From assembly GCA_009602735.1 (NCBI GenBank), contig WELA01010591.1, positions 1 through 64,000 on the forward strand: a stretch of 64,000 bases of DNA. The letters run 5' to 3'. The DNA is from Mesotaenium endlicherianum (taxonomy: Eukaryota > Streptophyta > Zygnematophyceae > Zygnematales > Mesotaeniaceae). Each line of letters begins with the position of its first letter. The stretch's first letter is position 1. Under the pieces are notes generated by a model that was given only the letters and a program-made list of their open reading frames with translations, was not told where the DNA came from and did no database searches. Below are positions 1-8,369 of the stretch, piece after piece. The translations under genes were made by a program, and so were the position numbers.

Positions 1-350
1 ACATCGTTTCTTGACATAACGATCCTTTCCTCCAACTTATTTTTCAAATACCTACTTTTGAGATAAGTTCTAGTAATCCAGCGCCAAACTTGGCCATGGG
101 ATTTCATTATAAATTTATTCCTGCGCTATACAGTTTCCGGTGCTTGTTTTGTATACTTCATTCTTCAATGTCGCATTTGGGCAATAACCGACGTTGGGGG
201 GGCTGTAAGAACGGTATTGCTTTAACGTTTGAAAAACATCCGAATTTAATAGCCTCTTATTAAAAGATTAGGGGGGATAGGTAATTCTCTTCGAGGCACC
301 TTTGCAATCTAGAAAGTAAGATACTTACTTAACACTATATTTCAAAGATT
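1..350. other. Gene-free stretch upstream of the antitoxin-like gene
   Basis: I see no coding signal in this AT-rich stretch and no frame resembling a HigB/RelE-type partner for the gene that starts at 418. The only structure seen is a short perfect palindrome at 314-330 (listed separately) and two runs of G near 196-202 and 272-277. Confidence 0.4.
314..330. promoter_or_regulatory. Perfect short palindrome upstream of HigA-like gene
   Basis: AAGTAAG at 314-320 and its exact inverse complement CTTACTT at 324-330 flank ATA. It lies about 20 bp upstream of the -33 element of the antitoxin-like gene. HigA-family antitoxins bind palindromes near their own promoter, so it is a candidate operator. 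That role is inference. Confidence 0.35.
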
Positions 351-384
351 TTTGATTTTTAATTTTCAAGTATATGTAAATTTG
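351..384 (+). promoter_or_regulatory. Bacteroidota-type promoter of HigA-like gene
   Basis: TTTG at 351-354 and TAAATTTG at 377-384 are separated by 22 bp, matching the Bacteroidota -33/-7 pattern (TTTG, about 19-22 bp, TAnnTTTG). It drives the gene at 418 directly, so that gene does not need an upstream toxin gene for its transcription. Confidence 0.6.
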
Positions 385-417
385 CAGTCGCCTTAGTCTC
401 AAAGAAAAGATAACCCT

Positions 418-774
418 ATGACATTCAAAATCATACGTTCAAAAAGGGATTATACCACAGCGCTGGAACGTTTTGAACAAATCTTCCAGGCTAAAGCGGG
501 TACACCCGAAAGCGATGAAGCGGATGTGCTTGCCCTACTAATAAAAAGCTACGAAGATACTCATTACCCGATCGAAATACCCGATCCGCTGGCTGCTATC
601 CAATACCGCATGGAGCAACAGGGTTTAAGCAAACAGGAGTTGGCGAGTATCCTTGGATACAAAAGCAGGGTAACGGATCTGTTCAACGGTCACCGCAAAT
701 TGAATCTGAGTATGATTCGCAAGCTGCATGCCCACTTGAATATCTCCTACGATACCCTTGTGAAAGAGTATTGA
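418..774 (+). CDS. HigA-family antitoxin-like transcriptional regulator (orphan)
   Basis: This 118-aa protein has the architecture of HigA-type antitoxins (COG5499): an N-terminal helical part with an acidic stretch (about residues 28-50) and a C-terminal Cro/XRE helix-turn-helix at about 66-110, with the pattern LSKQELASILGYKSRVTDLF. Such proteins bind DNA and repress their own operon, usually together with an mRNA-cleaving HigB toxin encoded just upstream. No toxin-like frame is visible on either side here, and a good promoter sits immediately upstream, so it looks like a solitary regulator. The family call is firm. Whether it still neutralises a toxin encoded elsewhere is unknown. Confidence 0.8.
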   Translation: MTFKIIRSKRDYTTALERFEQIFQAKAGTPESDEADVLALLIKSYEDTHYPIEIPDPLAAIQYRMEQQGLSKQELASILGYKSRVTDLFNGHRKLNLSMIRKLHAHLNISYDTLVKEY

Positions 775-991
775 TCTGAGTATGCTTGCCCAAGCTTTAT
801 TGTTTTTCAGGATATATCACTGCTTCATAAACCTTGTATTAATTTTCACGCACTGGTTTAATTTCATTTGTAGAAAGAAAAATTGCCGGACACCTCTGAA
901 AATTGGGTGTTTTAACCATTGCAATAGTGAAACCAACCTGTTACTTTCACATCTCGTTTCACTGCTCCAAATCCTTTAAAAACAAACACCC

Positions 992-2680
992 ATGGCCAGT
1001 CCAATTCCTTCCGGCATCAAAGCATTCGCCAATTGCGACCACGCGATCATCGCATGGAAATACGACCAACCCATACCCAACTGTATTGGTTTCGCACTAT
1101 ATAAAAAAATGAAAGGGCAGCCGCCATCCAGCGCACAACCCCTTAACAACCGCATTGGCTTTGCCGGCCAGCAGGCCCAGCCCGGCGAGCAAAGGCCCAG
1201 TACTGCATGGCCCATCCAACGTTTGTTGTGGACCGATTTCAACGCTAAGCCGGGAGACAGCATGAGTTATCTCGTAGCGCCGCTCTACATCAAAAACAAT
1301 ACCCTGGTAAAAGACATGACCAATGCCACCGAATGGAGTAATGAGGTTACCGTTGGTACCGGCACCGATATCGAAGCTTATTTCAACCGGGGTATCATTT
1401 CTTCCCAATTCATGTCGCGCCAGCTATCCGGCGCCGATGTGAAAACAAAGGGAACGACCCTCAAATCCACGCTGTCTAATGAAGACGCTCCCGTTACGCA
1501 ATTCCTGGGTGGCGTACTGGCACAAAAACTATTCGCAGAGCTCGACGCTGTGATTGCCGACAGCGCCCTGAGTATTTATGCTTCGCTTTATGAACTGAAT
1601 GATGAAAGCGTGATTAACCGTTTTAAAAAGATCGGCAACAGGCTGAACCTGGTGCTGGCCAATGGCGCTTTTAAAAGCAATGCAGCCGGCGAGAACGACG
1701 AAAATGCCGACCTGCGCAAAGAATTGAAAACTACTACCAGCATTCACCTGTTCGATCGCATCGTTCCCATGGGCCACTTTGCACACAATAAGTTCATGGT
1801 GTTTTGTAAAAACGGACAACCTTATAAAGTCTGGACAGGCAGCACCAACCTCACACAGAACGGACTTTATACGCAGGTGAACAATGCCATCCTCATCAAC
1901 GATCCGCAGGTAGCCAACTGGTATCTCAACGAATGGAACCAGATAAAAGGCGCCGGCAATGCATACCCTGCACCTTTTATCCAGTACAATACAAAGGGCA
2001 ACGCGAAGCCGAACCTGTCTACCTGGTTTGCGCCCGTTTCCAACCAGGTAGACCTCGCCGCGGCCAAAGCCCTGATCGATAATGCACAACAAGGCATCCT
2101 CTTCCTATTCTTCAACCCCGGCACACACGACACACTTTATAATGAAGTGGTGGCACAGATCGACAAACCCGGCAAAGAAGATATTTTCGTACACGGCATC
2201 ATGAACCAGGACCCTGGTGGAAAACAAACCCCGTTGGTATTCATCCACAAGAACAATGTACCGAAGGGATCAACCGATTTCGATACCATCATACCCAAAG
2301 CCATCGGAGGAGAGTTTTCGTATTGGCAGAATGAGATCACACCTAAAATGGTTACCATCCACAGTAAAGTGGTCATCATTGATCCTTTTGGCAGTCACCC
2401 TGTGGTGATGACCGGTTCACACAATTTAGGCCCCAAAGCCAGCCAGAAAAACGACGATAACCTGAACATCATTGAGAACAACCCGGCACTGGCTATGCAA
2501 TATGCGGTGAACATCCTTTCCGTGTACGATCATTATCACTGGCGCTATGCATTGGCCAATCAAAATGCCGGCTCCATCGCTTATACGGGCTTATCAACCG
2601 ATCCCAACTGGATGACAAGTTACCTGGTTGACCGGAATGTAAGAGAGATCGATTTCCTTTTCGGCACCATTGGTAAATAG
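992..2680 (+). CDS. Phospholipase D-like (HKD) domain protein
   Basis: This is a 562-aa protein with two halves of the phospholipase D fold. The C-terminal half has a complete HKD motif (H457, K459, D464: HSKVVIID) followed by GSHN at 475-478. The N-terminal half has H265 and K267 followed by GSTN at 283-286, but a cysteine stands at 272 where the HKD aspartate is expected. The family includes phospholipases, phosphatidyl transferases and nucleases, and the substrate cannot be told from sequence. No signal peptide or membrane segment is seen, so a cytoplasmic protein is likely. It is convergent with the CoA-binding gene (5-nt gap). The ATG at 992 is the first start in a frame that stays well conserved in character. 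Confidence 0.75.
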   Translation: MASPIPSGIKAFANCDHAIIAWKYDQPIPNCIGFALYKKMKGQPPSSAQPLNNRIGFAGQQAQPGEQRPSTAWPIQRLLWTDFNAKPGDSMSYLVAPLYIKNNTLVKDMTNATEWSNEVTVGTGTDIEAYFNRGIISSQFMSRQLSGADVKTKGTTLKSTLSNEDAPVTQFLGGVLAQKLFAELDAVIADSALSIYASLYELNDESVINRFKKIGNRLNLVLANGAFKSNAAGENDENADLRKELKTTTSIHLFDRIVPMGHFAHNKFMVFCKNGQPYKVWTGSTNLTQNGLYTQVNNAILINDPQVANWYLNEWNQIKGAGNAYPAPFIQYNTKGNAKPNLSTWFAPVSNQVDLAAAKALIDNAQQGILFLFFNPGTHDTLYNEVVAQIDKPGKEDIFVHGIMNQDPGGKQTPLVFIHKNNVPKGSTDFDTIIPKAIGGEFSYWQNEITPKMVTIHSKVVIIDPFGSHPVVMTGSHNLGPKASQKNDDNLNIIENNPALAMQYAVNILSVYDHYHWRYALANQNAGSIAYTGLSTDPNWMTSYLVDRNVREIDFLFGTIGK

Positions 2681-2685
2681 AATGA

Positions 2686-3051
2686 TCAATATTGGCCGGT
2701 ACTCAGCAGTACCAGCGTACAGGCTTCTACGGCTTTTATGCCGTTGGCCTGTACCAGTTTTCCCAGTTCTTCATTTTCGGTACCAGGATTGAAAATAACG
2801 CGCTTGGGATGCAATTGCAGGATATAATCGTAGTATGCTTTCTGCCGTTCCGGGTTAAGATAAAGGGTTACCGTATCTACGCCGGCCTCCTCCGGATGTT
2901 CAGTGATGATGGGGATATCGCCTATCTTTCCTTCCCTGTTACCAATGGCTACTACGGGATGCTGGTGTGCATGCAACCTGTCCACCGCCAGGTAGCTATA
3001 GCGTTGCGGGTGATCAGATGCTCCCAGCACCACTGTCTTTTTCGGATTCAT
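2686..3051 (-). CDS. CoA-binding domain protein (YccU-like family)
   Basis: A 121-aa single-domain Rossmann-fold protein of the CoA-binding family (same fold as the N-terminal domain of succinyl-CoA synthetase alpha). The N-terminal strand and loop VVLGASDHPQRYSYLA and the later block RVIFNPGTENEELGKL, followed by a short EACTLVLL strand, are typical of this small stand-alone family. Its physiological role is not established. It starts 12 nt after the stop of the epimerase-like gene on the same strand, so the two probably share a transcript. Confidence 0.8.
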   Translation of the reverse strand: MNPKKTVVLGASDHPQRYSYLAVDRLHAHQHPVVAIGNREGKIGDIPIITEHPEEAGVDTVTLYLNPERQKAYYDYILQLHPKRVIFNPGTENEELGKLVQANGIKAVEACTLVLLSTGQY

Positions 3052-3063
3052 AAGGCAAGTTAC

Positions 3064-4014
3064 TCAGAATAACCGATACCTGTTCCGAGGCAACCCCTGT
3101 ATCACATCGGTCAACGCTTCTGTTATTTCCGGGAAACGGAATACAAATCCGTTTTCGATCAACCTGGCAGGCAGTGCATGGTTGCTCTCTAATATCATCG
3201 ATGGTTCTTTGCCCATCATCCACGCACCGGCCCTTACCATCCACTCGTATGCAGGCAATCCTATTGGAGCGCCACAGGCTTTCCGCATGGTCTGCATGAA
3301 TTGGGCATTTGTCACCGGGTTTGGGGCACAAGCATTGAAAGCCCCACTTAATTGTTTGTGTTGATACAAAAACGCAATGATGCGGCATACATCGGCTACA
3401 TGCACCCAACTGATCATTTGTTTCCCCGTTCCCTGTCGTCCACCCAAACCGAATTTCACCAGGTTGAGATAAGGTTCCAGGATACCTCCATCACCTAATA
3501 CCACGGCCAGTCGTAATGCAATTTTCCTGGTATGTCCGCTGTTGCCTGCTTCAAAAAATACCGCTTCCCACTGCTTCACCACCGATGCCATAAAACTGCC
3601 GGCGAATGCCCGGGTATACTCATCGCCCGGTACTCCATCTGCATACAGGGAAATGCCGGAAGCATTGATCCAGCAGGAAGGAGGAATGGCGAGTTCCCTG
3701 ATGGCGTTGCCAATGGCTTTGGTAGCATCGATGCGGCTGTCGAGGATTTTTTTACGATTGGCCGGAGTATGCCTGCTCTGTATACTTTCACCTGTGAGGT
3801 TGATGACAAGATCGGCGCCATCCAGTTCCTGCACCCAGTCCGACAATGTTTGTGCATCCCATTGCACCATCCTGTATTGCTTAGCTATTTTTTTGTTGCT
3901 GTTACGGGTCAGCAGTACGACTTCATTGTCTTTTTCAAAATAACTGGCAATAGCGCTGCCAATGAAACCGGTTCCACCTGCAATAACGATCTTTATGCTT
4001 TTAATAGCTTCCAT
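3064..4014 (-). CDS. TIGR01777-family NAD(P)-binding epimerase-like protein
   Basis: About 316 aa, an extended short-chain dehydrogenase of the TIGR01777/SDR39U1 (YfcH) family. The nucleotide-binding glycine motif GGTGFIG is at residues 13-19. A C-terminal DUF1731-type segment follows (region with PAYEWMVRAGAWMMG). The reaction is unknown for most members. The start at 4014 is preferred over 4029 because a perfect -7 box (TAGCTTTG on this strand, 4031-4038) lies only 1 nt from the longer start but 16 nt from this one. It is divergent from the metallophosphoesterase gene and is followed by the CoA-binding gene. Confidence 0.82.
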   Translation of the reverse strand: MEAIKSIKIVIAGGTGFIGSAIASYFEKDNEVVLLTRNSNKKIAKQYRMVQWDAQTLSDWVQELDGADLVINLTGESIQSRHTPANRKKILDSRIDATKAIGNAIRELAIPPSCWINASGISLYADGVPGDEYTRAFAGSFMASVVKQWEAVFFEAGNSGHTRKIALRLAVVLGDGGILEPYLNLVKFGLGGRQGTGKQMISWVHVADVCRIIAFLYQHKQLSGAFNACAPNPVTNAQFMQTMRKACGAPIGLPAYEWMVRAGAWMMGKEPSMILESNHALPARLIENGFVFRFPEITEALTDVIQGLPRNRYRLF

Positions 4015-4030
4015 AAACGGCGGTTTCACG

Positions 4031-4038
4031 CAAAGCTA
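4031..4038 (-). promoter_or_regulatory. -7 promoter box of epimerase-like gene
   Basis: On the minus strand this reads TAGCTTTG, a perfect match to TAnnTTTG. It decides the start of the epimerase-like gene in favour of 4014. Confidence 0.5.
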
Positions 4039-4056
4039 TTCCGTTATCTTCCTCAT

Positions 4057-5264
4057 ATGAAATCATATTTGTCGGTACTGGTATTCATCCTTGCTTGTTG
4101 CATTTCCGCAAAAGCTCAAATAAAACCTTTCCGTTTTGCGTTCTTCTCCGACACCCACATTGGTTCGCCCAATGGCAGCGCCGAAGAAGACCTGCGCAGA
4201 ACCGTTGCCGATATCAACAATATGAATGATATCGCTTTTGTAGTGATTACCGGGGATATTACCGAATTGGGCACTGATGAAGAACTCAAACATGCCAAAC
4301 AAATCCTGGATCAGTTGAAAGTACCCTGGTACATTATTCCAGGCAATCACGACACCGGTTGGAGTGAAAGCGGTGGTCGTACCAGACCCAAGGTCCTATT
4401 TACTCTTCTCCCGCGGTGAAGGACAATAAAGTTGTGCTGGGATCCTGCGATGGCCATGTCTATTGCCTCTCTTTATCAAGCGGTCGTTTGCAGTGGTCAT
4501 TGAAAACAGCCGCTGCTGTATTGGGTAATCCCCTGATCAGCGGCGATACGGTATATATCGGCGGAAGTGATCACCAATTCAGGGCCATTGATTTGAAAAC
4601 CGGCAGCGTGCTCTGGCAATATACCGGCGTGGAAGGTCCCGTAGTAAGCACCCCGGTATTGTACAAAGGCATGGTTATTTTCGGGGCCTGGGACCGCCAC
4701 CTGCGTGCGCTGGATGCCTCCACCGGAAAGCTGATCTGGCAATGGAATAACGGCTCTGCTGTTCGAAATTATTCACCCGCATCCTGCATCCCTGTTATCT
4801 GGGATGATGTGGTGTATATCGTAGCGCCCGACCGTTTTATCACTGCAATAGACGTTCACTCAGGGACCACTTTATGGCGTAATAACGATGCCACCGTGCG
4901 CGAATCGACCGGCATTTCAGCAGATGGCCAATATGTCTACGGCAAGACCATGACCGATACCATCGTCGCTTACCACACTTCCCCCTCCAAACAGCCGGCT
5001 GCCTGGAAACTCAACTGTGGCTTCGGTTATGAGCATGTACCTTCTATGCTCATAGAACGCGACGGGCTCGTTTTTTTCGGCACCAAAAACGGAACTGTCT
5101 ATGCCATTGACCCGCAAAAGCGGGAAAGACGATGGGCGCACAAGATCGACAACTCAATGGTAAATACGGTAAGAGCCCTCAGAGCCGGGCAAATCATTGC
5201 TTCTACGATGGATGGGAAAATAACATTGCTTGACATGCAACCAGCCATTATGCACACCAACTAA
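4057..5264 (+). pseudogene. Metallophosphoesterase-PQQ repeat fusion, broken by internal deletion
   Basis: The 5' part (4057-4419) encodes a signal peptide and the first three metal motifs of a calcineurin-like phosphoesterase: D32/H34 (SDTHIG), GD at 66-67 and GNHD at 96-99. It then runs through unrelated residues to a stop at 4417-4419. The 3' part, in another frame, encodes PQQ/BamB-like beta-propeller repeats (blades with LYWQW/LIWQW-type cores) and stays open back to about 4372. The later phosphoesterase motifs (the second half of the metal site) are absent. The simplest reading is one secreted phosphoesterase-propeller gene that lost its middle at around 4370-4382 with a change of frame. 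A TATCTTCC box ends 4 nt before the ATG. An assembly error is the main alternative. Confidence 0.75.
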
Positions 5265-5356
5265 TATCTTTTAGCGGTGGAAAAATGTATTATTTAAAAT
5301 AATTTTCTAACTTTCCTTTCTCATCTAATAAACAAAATCAACTAACTCACATCACT

Positions 5357-5743
5357 ATGGCAAAAGCAAAAAAGAAAGCTGCGAAAAAAGCAGTAAAAAA
5401 AGCCGCTCCTAAAAAGGCCGCTAAAAAAACTGTAAAGAAAGCTGCGAAAAAAGCAGTAAAAAAAGCCGCGAAGAAAGCCGCTCCTAAAAAAGTAGCCAAG
5501 AAGAAATCAGCGCCCAAGAAAAAAGCAGCTGCTAAAAAAACTGTAAAGAAAGCAGCTGCTAAAAAACCCGCCGCCAAAAAAGCAGCGCCCAAGAAAAAAG
5601 CAGCGGCAAAGAAACCCGCAGCTAAAAAACCTGCTGTTAAGAAAGCTGCGAAACCCGCAACAGTAGTGGCTCCCGCGCCAGCGCCCGCTCCTACTTCGCT
5701 GTTCGAAATGCCTGCATCCAACGAGACACCTGCAGGATCTTAA
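5357..5743 (+). CDS. Histone H1-like lysine/alanine-rich protein
   Basis: 128 aa, almost entirely built of short AAKK, AAPKK and VKK repeats from residue 2 to about 100, then an Ala/Pro stretch and a short acidic tail ending NETPAGS. This composition matches bacterial histone H1-like proteins related to the C-terminal tail of eukaryotic H1, which bind and compact DNA without sequence specificity. The repeats are low-complexity at DNA level too, so length may vary between strains. A hairpin terminator follows. The function is inferred from composition alone. Confidence 0.75.
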   Translation: MAKAKKKAAKKAVKKAAPKKAAKKTVKKAAKKAVKKAAKKAAPKKVAKKKSAPKKKAAAKKTVKKAAAKKPAAKKAAPKKKAAAKKPAAKKPAVKKAAKPATVVAPAPAPAPTSLFEMPASNETPAGS

Positions 5744-5765
5744 TAAAGAAATTGACCAACAGTTC

Positions 5766-5808
5766 AACTCCTGTTATTGTTTGAAAAAAATAATACCAGG
5801 AGTTTTTT
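5766..5808 (+). terminator. Rho-independent terminator after H1-like gene
   Basis: AACTCCTG at 5766-5773 pairs with CAGGAGTT at 5797-5804, followed by a run of T to 5808. The loop is long (23 nt, A-rich). It lies between the H1-like gene and the protease gene. Confidence 0.55.
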
Positions 5809-5830
5809 ATTACTACTCAAACCCAAAACG

Positions 5831-8242
5831 ATGCGCACTTTATTTGCATGGCTGCTTTGTTTTTGTTTCGTTGGTGCTGTTGCACAACCGGCATCAAAGA
5901 TTACCGATAAAACAAAAAACATGAAACGGTACGACGGTTATTTCACTTTCTGGTGGGATGCCGCGAACGGGAAAATCTGGATGCTGGTTGATAAATTTGA
6001 CAAGGAATTCCTGTATGTCAATTCACTTCCGGCCGGACTCGGTTCGAACGATATTGGGCTCGACAGGGGGCAGATCGGCGGCAGTCGCATCGTTTATTTT
6101 TCCCGTATAGGCAAAAAATTACTCCTGGTTGAGCCAAACTACAATTATCGTGCCTCCTCATCCGACCCCCGTGAACAGCGCGCTGTTCGCGAATCCTTTG
6201 CCCAGTCGGCCATCGGCGGCTTCACCATCGATGAAGACGAAGGCGATAAAGTACTGGTAGACGCCACTTCTTTTTTTGTACGTGACTCCCATGGCATCGC
6301 CGATCGCATCCGCAGCATGCGGCAGGGCTCCTATGTTTTCAACGAATCCCGTTCGGCCATTTACCTGTCCAATACCCGCAACTTTCCCCTGAACAGTGAA
6401 TTCGAAGCCACCATCACTTTTACAGGTGGCAGCGATGCCGGCCGCTTTGTCAGTACCGTTACCCCTTCAAACGAAGCCATCACCCTGCGTGTACACCACT
6501 CTTTTGTACAACTGCCCGACAATCATTATAAGCCTCGTCGCTATGATATACGCAGCGGTTATTTCGGCATTTCTTATTTTGATTACAGCACTCCTTTCTC
6601 TGAACCCATTGAGCAACTGTTCATCGCCCGTCACCGGCTCGAGAAAAAAGATCCTGCCGCCGCTGTAAGTGATCCGGTAAAACCCATTGTGTATTACCTC
6701 GACAATGGAACGCCCGAACCTATACGCTCTGCACTGCTCGATGGCGCCCGATGGTGGAACCAGGCTTTTGAAGCGGCAGGATACCGGAACGCATTCATCG
6801 TTAAAATACTGCCCGATACCGCCGACGCCATGGACGCACGCTATAACATGATTAACTGGGTACACCGTTCTACCAGGGGATGGAGTTACGGCGCGTCGAT
6901 CACCGATCCACGCACTGGTGAGATCATCAAAGGGCAGGTGACGTTGGGGTCTTTACGTGTGCGGCAGGATTATCTCATTTTCACCGGGTTGCTTTCTCCT
7001 TATGAAACCGGCAAACCGGCTCCTGAAACCATGCAGCAGGCTGCCTTACAGCGCTTACGGCAACTGGCGGCTCATGAAGTGGGACATACACTCGGGCTCC
7101 AGCACAACTATGCATCGAGTTACAATGACCGGGCCTCTGTAATGGACTATCCGCATCCCAATATATCGCTTGATAGCAAAGGAAATATTGATTTCTCGCA
7201 GGTATATACCAATGTCATTGGTGAATGGGATAAAAGGGCCATCCTCTATGGCTACCAGGATTTCAAAGCAGGCGTGAATGAAAATGAAGCATTGAATGCG
7301 ATACTGGATGAGAACACAAAAAACGGACTCTTATTCATTGCCGATGCCGATGCGCGTGCCGCCAGCGGTATGCATCCTTATGCGCATCTATGGGATAATG
7401 GAAAAGACGTCACCGAGGAACTTAAGAACGTATTACAGGTACGTTCCAAAGCGCTGGATCAATTCTCTGAACAAGCCATCCGTGAAAGAACGCCGTTGTC
7501 AAGACTGGAAGATGTACTGGTTCCTGTATACAACTATCACCGCTACCAGCTGGAAGCAGTATGTAAGCTGATCGGTGGTATGAATTACAGTTACAGCGTG
7601 CGAGGCGGACAGCAACAGGTTCCCCAGGTTTTACCCAATGCCGTTCAACAGAAAGCATTACAAACAGCGCTGGACTGTTTATCGCCTGAAACACTCACGC
7701 TTCCCGAAAGGATCATAGCGATGATCCCTCCCCGCCCGCCGCTTTATTATAATGTAGGCGAACTCTTTGCCAAACGCACCGGCATGAGTTTCGATCCTGT
7801 AGCAGCTGCCGAAGCCCTGGCCAATTTTGAACTGGAATTTTTGTTCAATGCAGAAAGAGCCAACCGGTTGGAGCAGTTCAAAGCGCAAGCCGGCACACTG
7901 GGTTGGGACAATGTGTTGGATGCCATCATTGAAAAAACATGGAAAGCCCCTTTACAAAAAGGACTGAAAGGCGAAATTCAATTACAAACCCAGCAAATGG
8001 TACTCAGCTGGATGCTGGGTCTTAGCCAGAACGACAATGCCAACTATATTGTAAAATCGATCTGTTTCGACAGGCTGCAGTCACTGAAGCAATATGCAAT
8101 AACACAGGCGCAAACGCATCCTGCTTTAAAAGCGCATTATTCCTACGCAGTAGAACGGATCAACAAACCAAAAGATATTGCGGTACCCCAACATAAAGAG
8201 ATAGCTCCGGGAGCACCCATCGGTTGCGATTTAGATTTCTGA
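5831..8242 (+). CDS. Secreted zinc-dependent metalloprotease (DUF5117-type)
   Basis: About 803 aa with an N-terminal signal peptide (hydrophobic stretch ending AVAQ). The zinc motif H415-E416-x-x-H419 followed by H425 (HEVGHTLGLQHN) and a downstream SVMDYPHP Met-turn-like segment place it among the large metzincin-like zinc proteases of Bacteroidota that carry DUF5117, DUF5118 and DUF4953 regions. These are exported, and substrates are mostly unknown. The ATG at 5831 is chosen because it begins the signal peptide directly. An in-frame TTG at 5777 lies inside the preceding terminator. Convergent with the E2 gene, with a palindromic repeat element between. Confidence 0.85.
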   Translation: MRTLFAWLLCFCFVGAVAQPASKITDKTKNMKRYDGYFTFWWDAANGKIWMLVDKFDKEFLYVNSLPAGLGSNDIGLDRGQIGGSRIVYFSRIGKKLLLVEPNYNYRASSSDPREQRAVRESFAQSAIGGFTIDEDEGDKVLVDATSFFVRDSHGIADRIRSMRQGSYVFNESRSAIYLSNTRNFPLNSEFEATITFTGGSDAGRFVSTVTPSNEAITLRVHHSFVQLPDNHYKPRRYDIRSGYFGISYFDYSTPFSEPIEQLFIARHRLEKKDPAAAVSDPVKPIVYYLDNGTPEPIRSALLDGARWWNQAFEAAGYRNAFIVKILPDTADAMDARYNMINWVHRSTRGWSYGASITDPRTGEIIKGQVTLGSLRVRQDYLIFTGLLSPYETGKPAPETMQQAALQRLRQLAAHEVGHTLGLQHNYASSYNDRASVMDYPHPNISLDSKGNIDFSQVYTNVIGEWDKRAILYGYQDFKAGVNENEALNAILDENTKNGLLFIADADARAASGMHPYAHLWDNGKDVTEELKNVLQVRSKALDQFSEQAIRERTPLSRLEDVLVPVYNYHRYQLEAVCKLIGGMNYSYSVRGGQQQVPQVLPNAVQQKALQTALDCLSPETLTLPERIIAMIPPRPPLYYNVGELFAKRTGMSFDPVAAAEALANFELEFLFNAERANRLEQFKAQAGTLGWDNVLDAIIEKTWKAPLQKGLKGEIQLQTQQMVLSWMLGLSQNDNANYIVKSICFDRLQSLKQYAITQAQTHPALKAHYSYAVERINKPKDIAVPQHKEIAPGAPIGCDLDF

Positions 8243-8257
8243 CGGACTACTACCCGC

Positions 8258-8359
8258 CGTCATCCCGAGTGAGCGAAGAACGTCATCCTGAGCGAGCGAA
8301 GCGAGTCGAAGGACCTGCTCAATATTCGGGCAGGTCCCTCGGCTGCGCTCGGGATGACG
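8258..8359. repeat. Dispersed compound palindrome, copy 1
   Basis: An intergenic inverted repeat bounded by CGTCATCCCGAG and CTCGGGATGACG, with an internal second copy of the left end (CGTCATCCTGAGCGAGCGAA) and a smaller inner hairpin (GACCTGC...GCAGGTC). It lies between two convergent genes. Related copies are at 14739, 32978, 60524 and 61993. Confidence 0.8.
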
Positions 8360-8369
8360 AAATAAATTA

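Noticed and set aside
782-979. Small plus-strand frame after the HigA-like gene, examined as a possible partner gene
   Set aside because: The composition is not protein-like and no toxin-family pattern is present.
5347-5721. Long Ala/Phe-rich open frame on the minus strand opposite the H1-like gene
   Set aside because: It is the complement of the lysine/alanine repeats, has no independent signal and no start context. It is an artefact of base composition.
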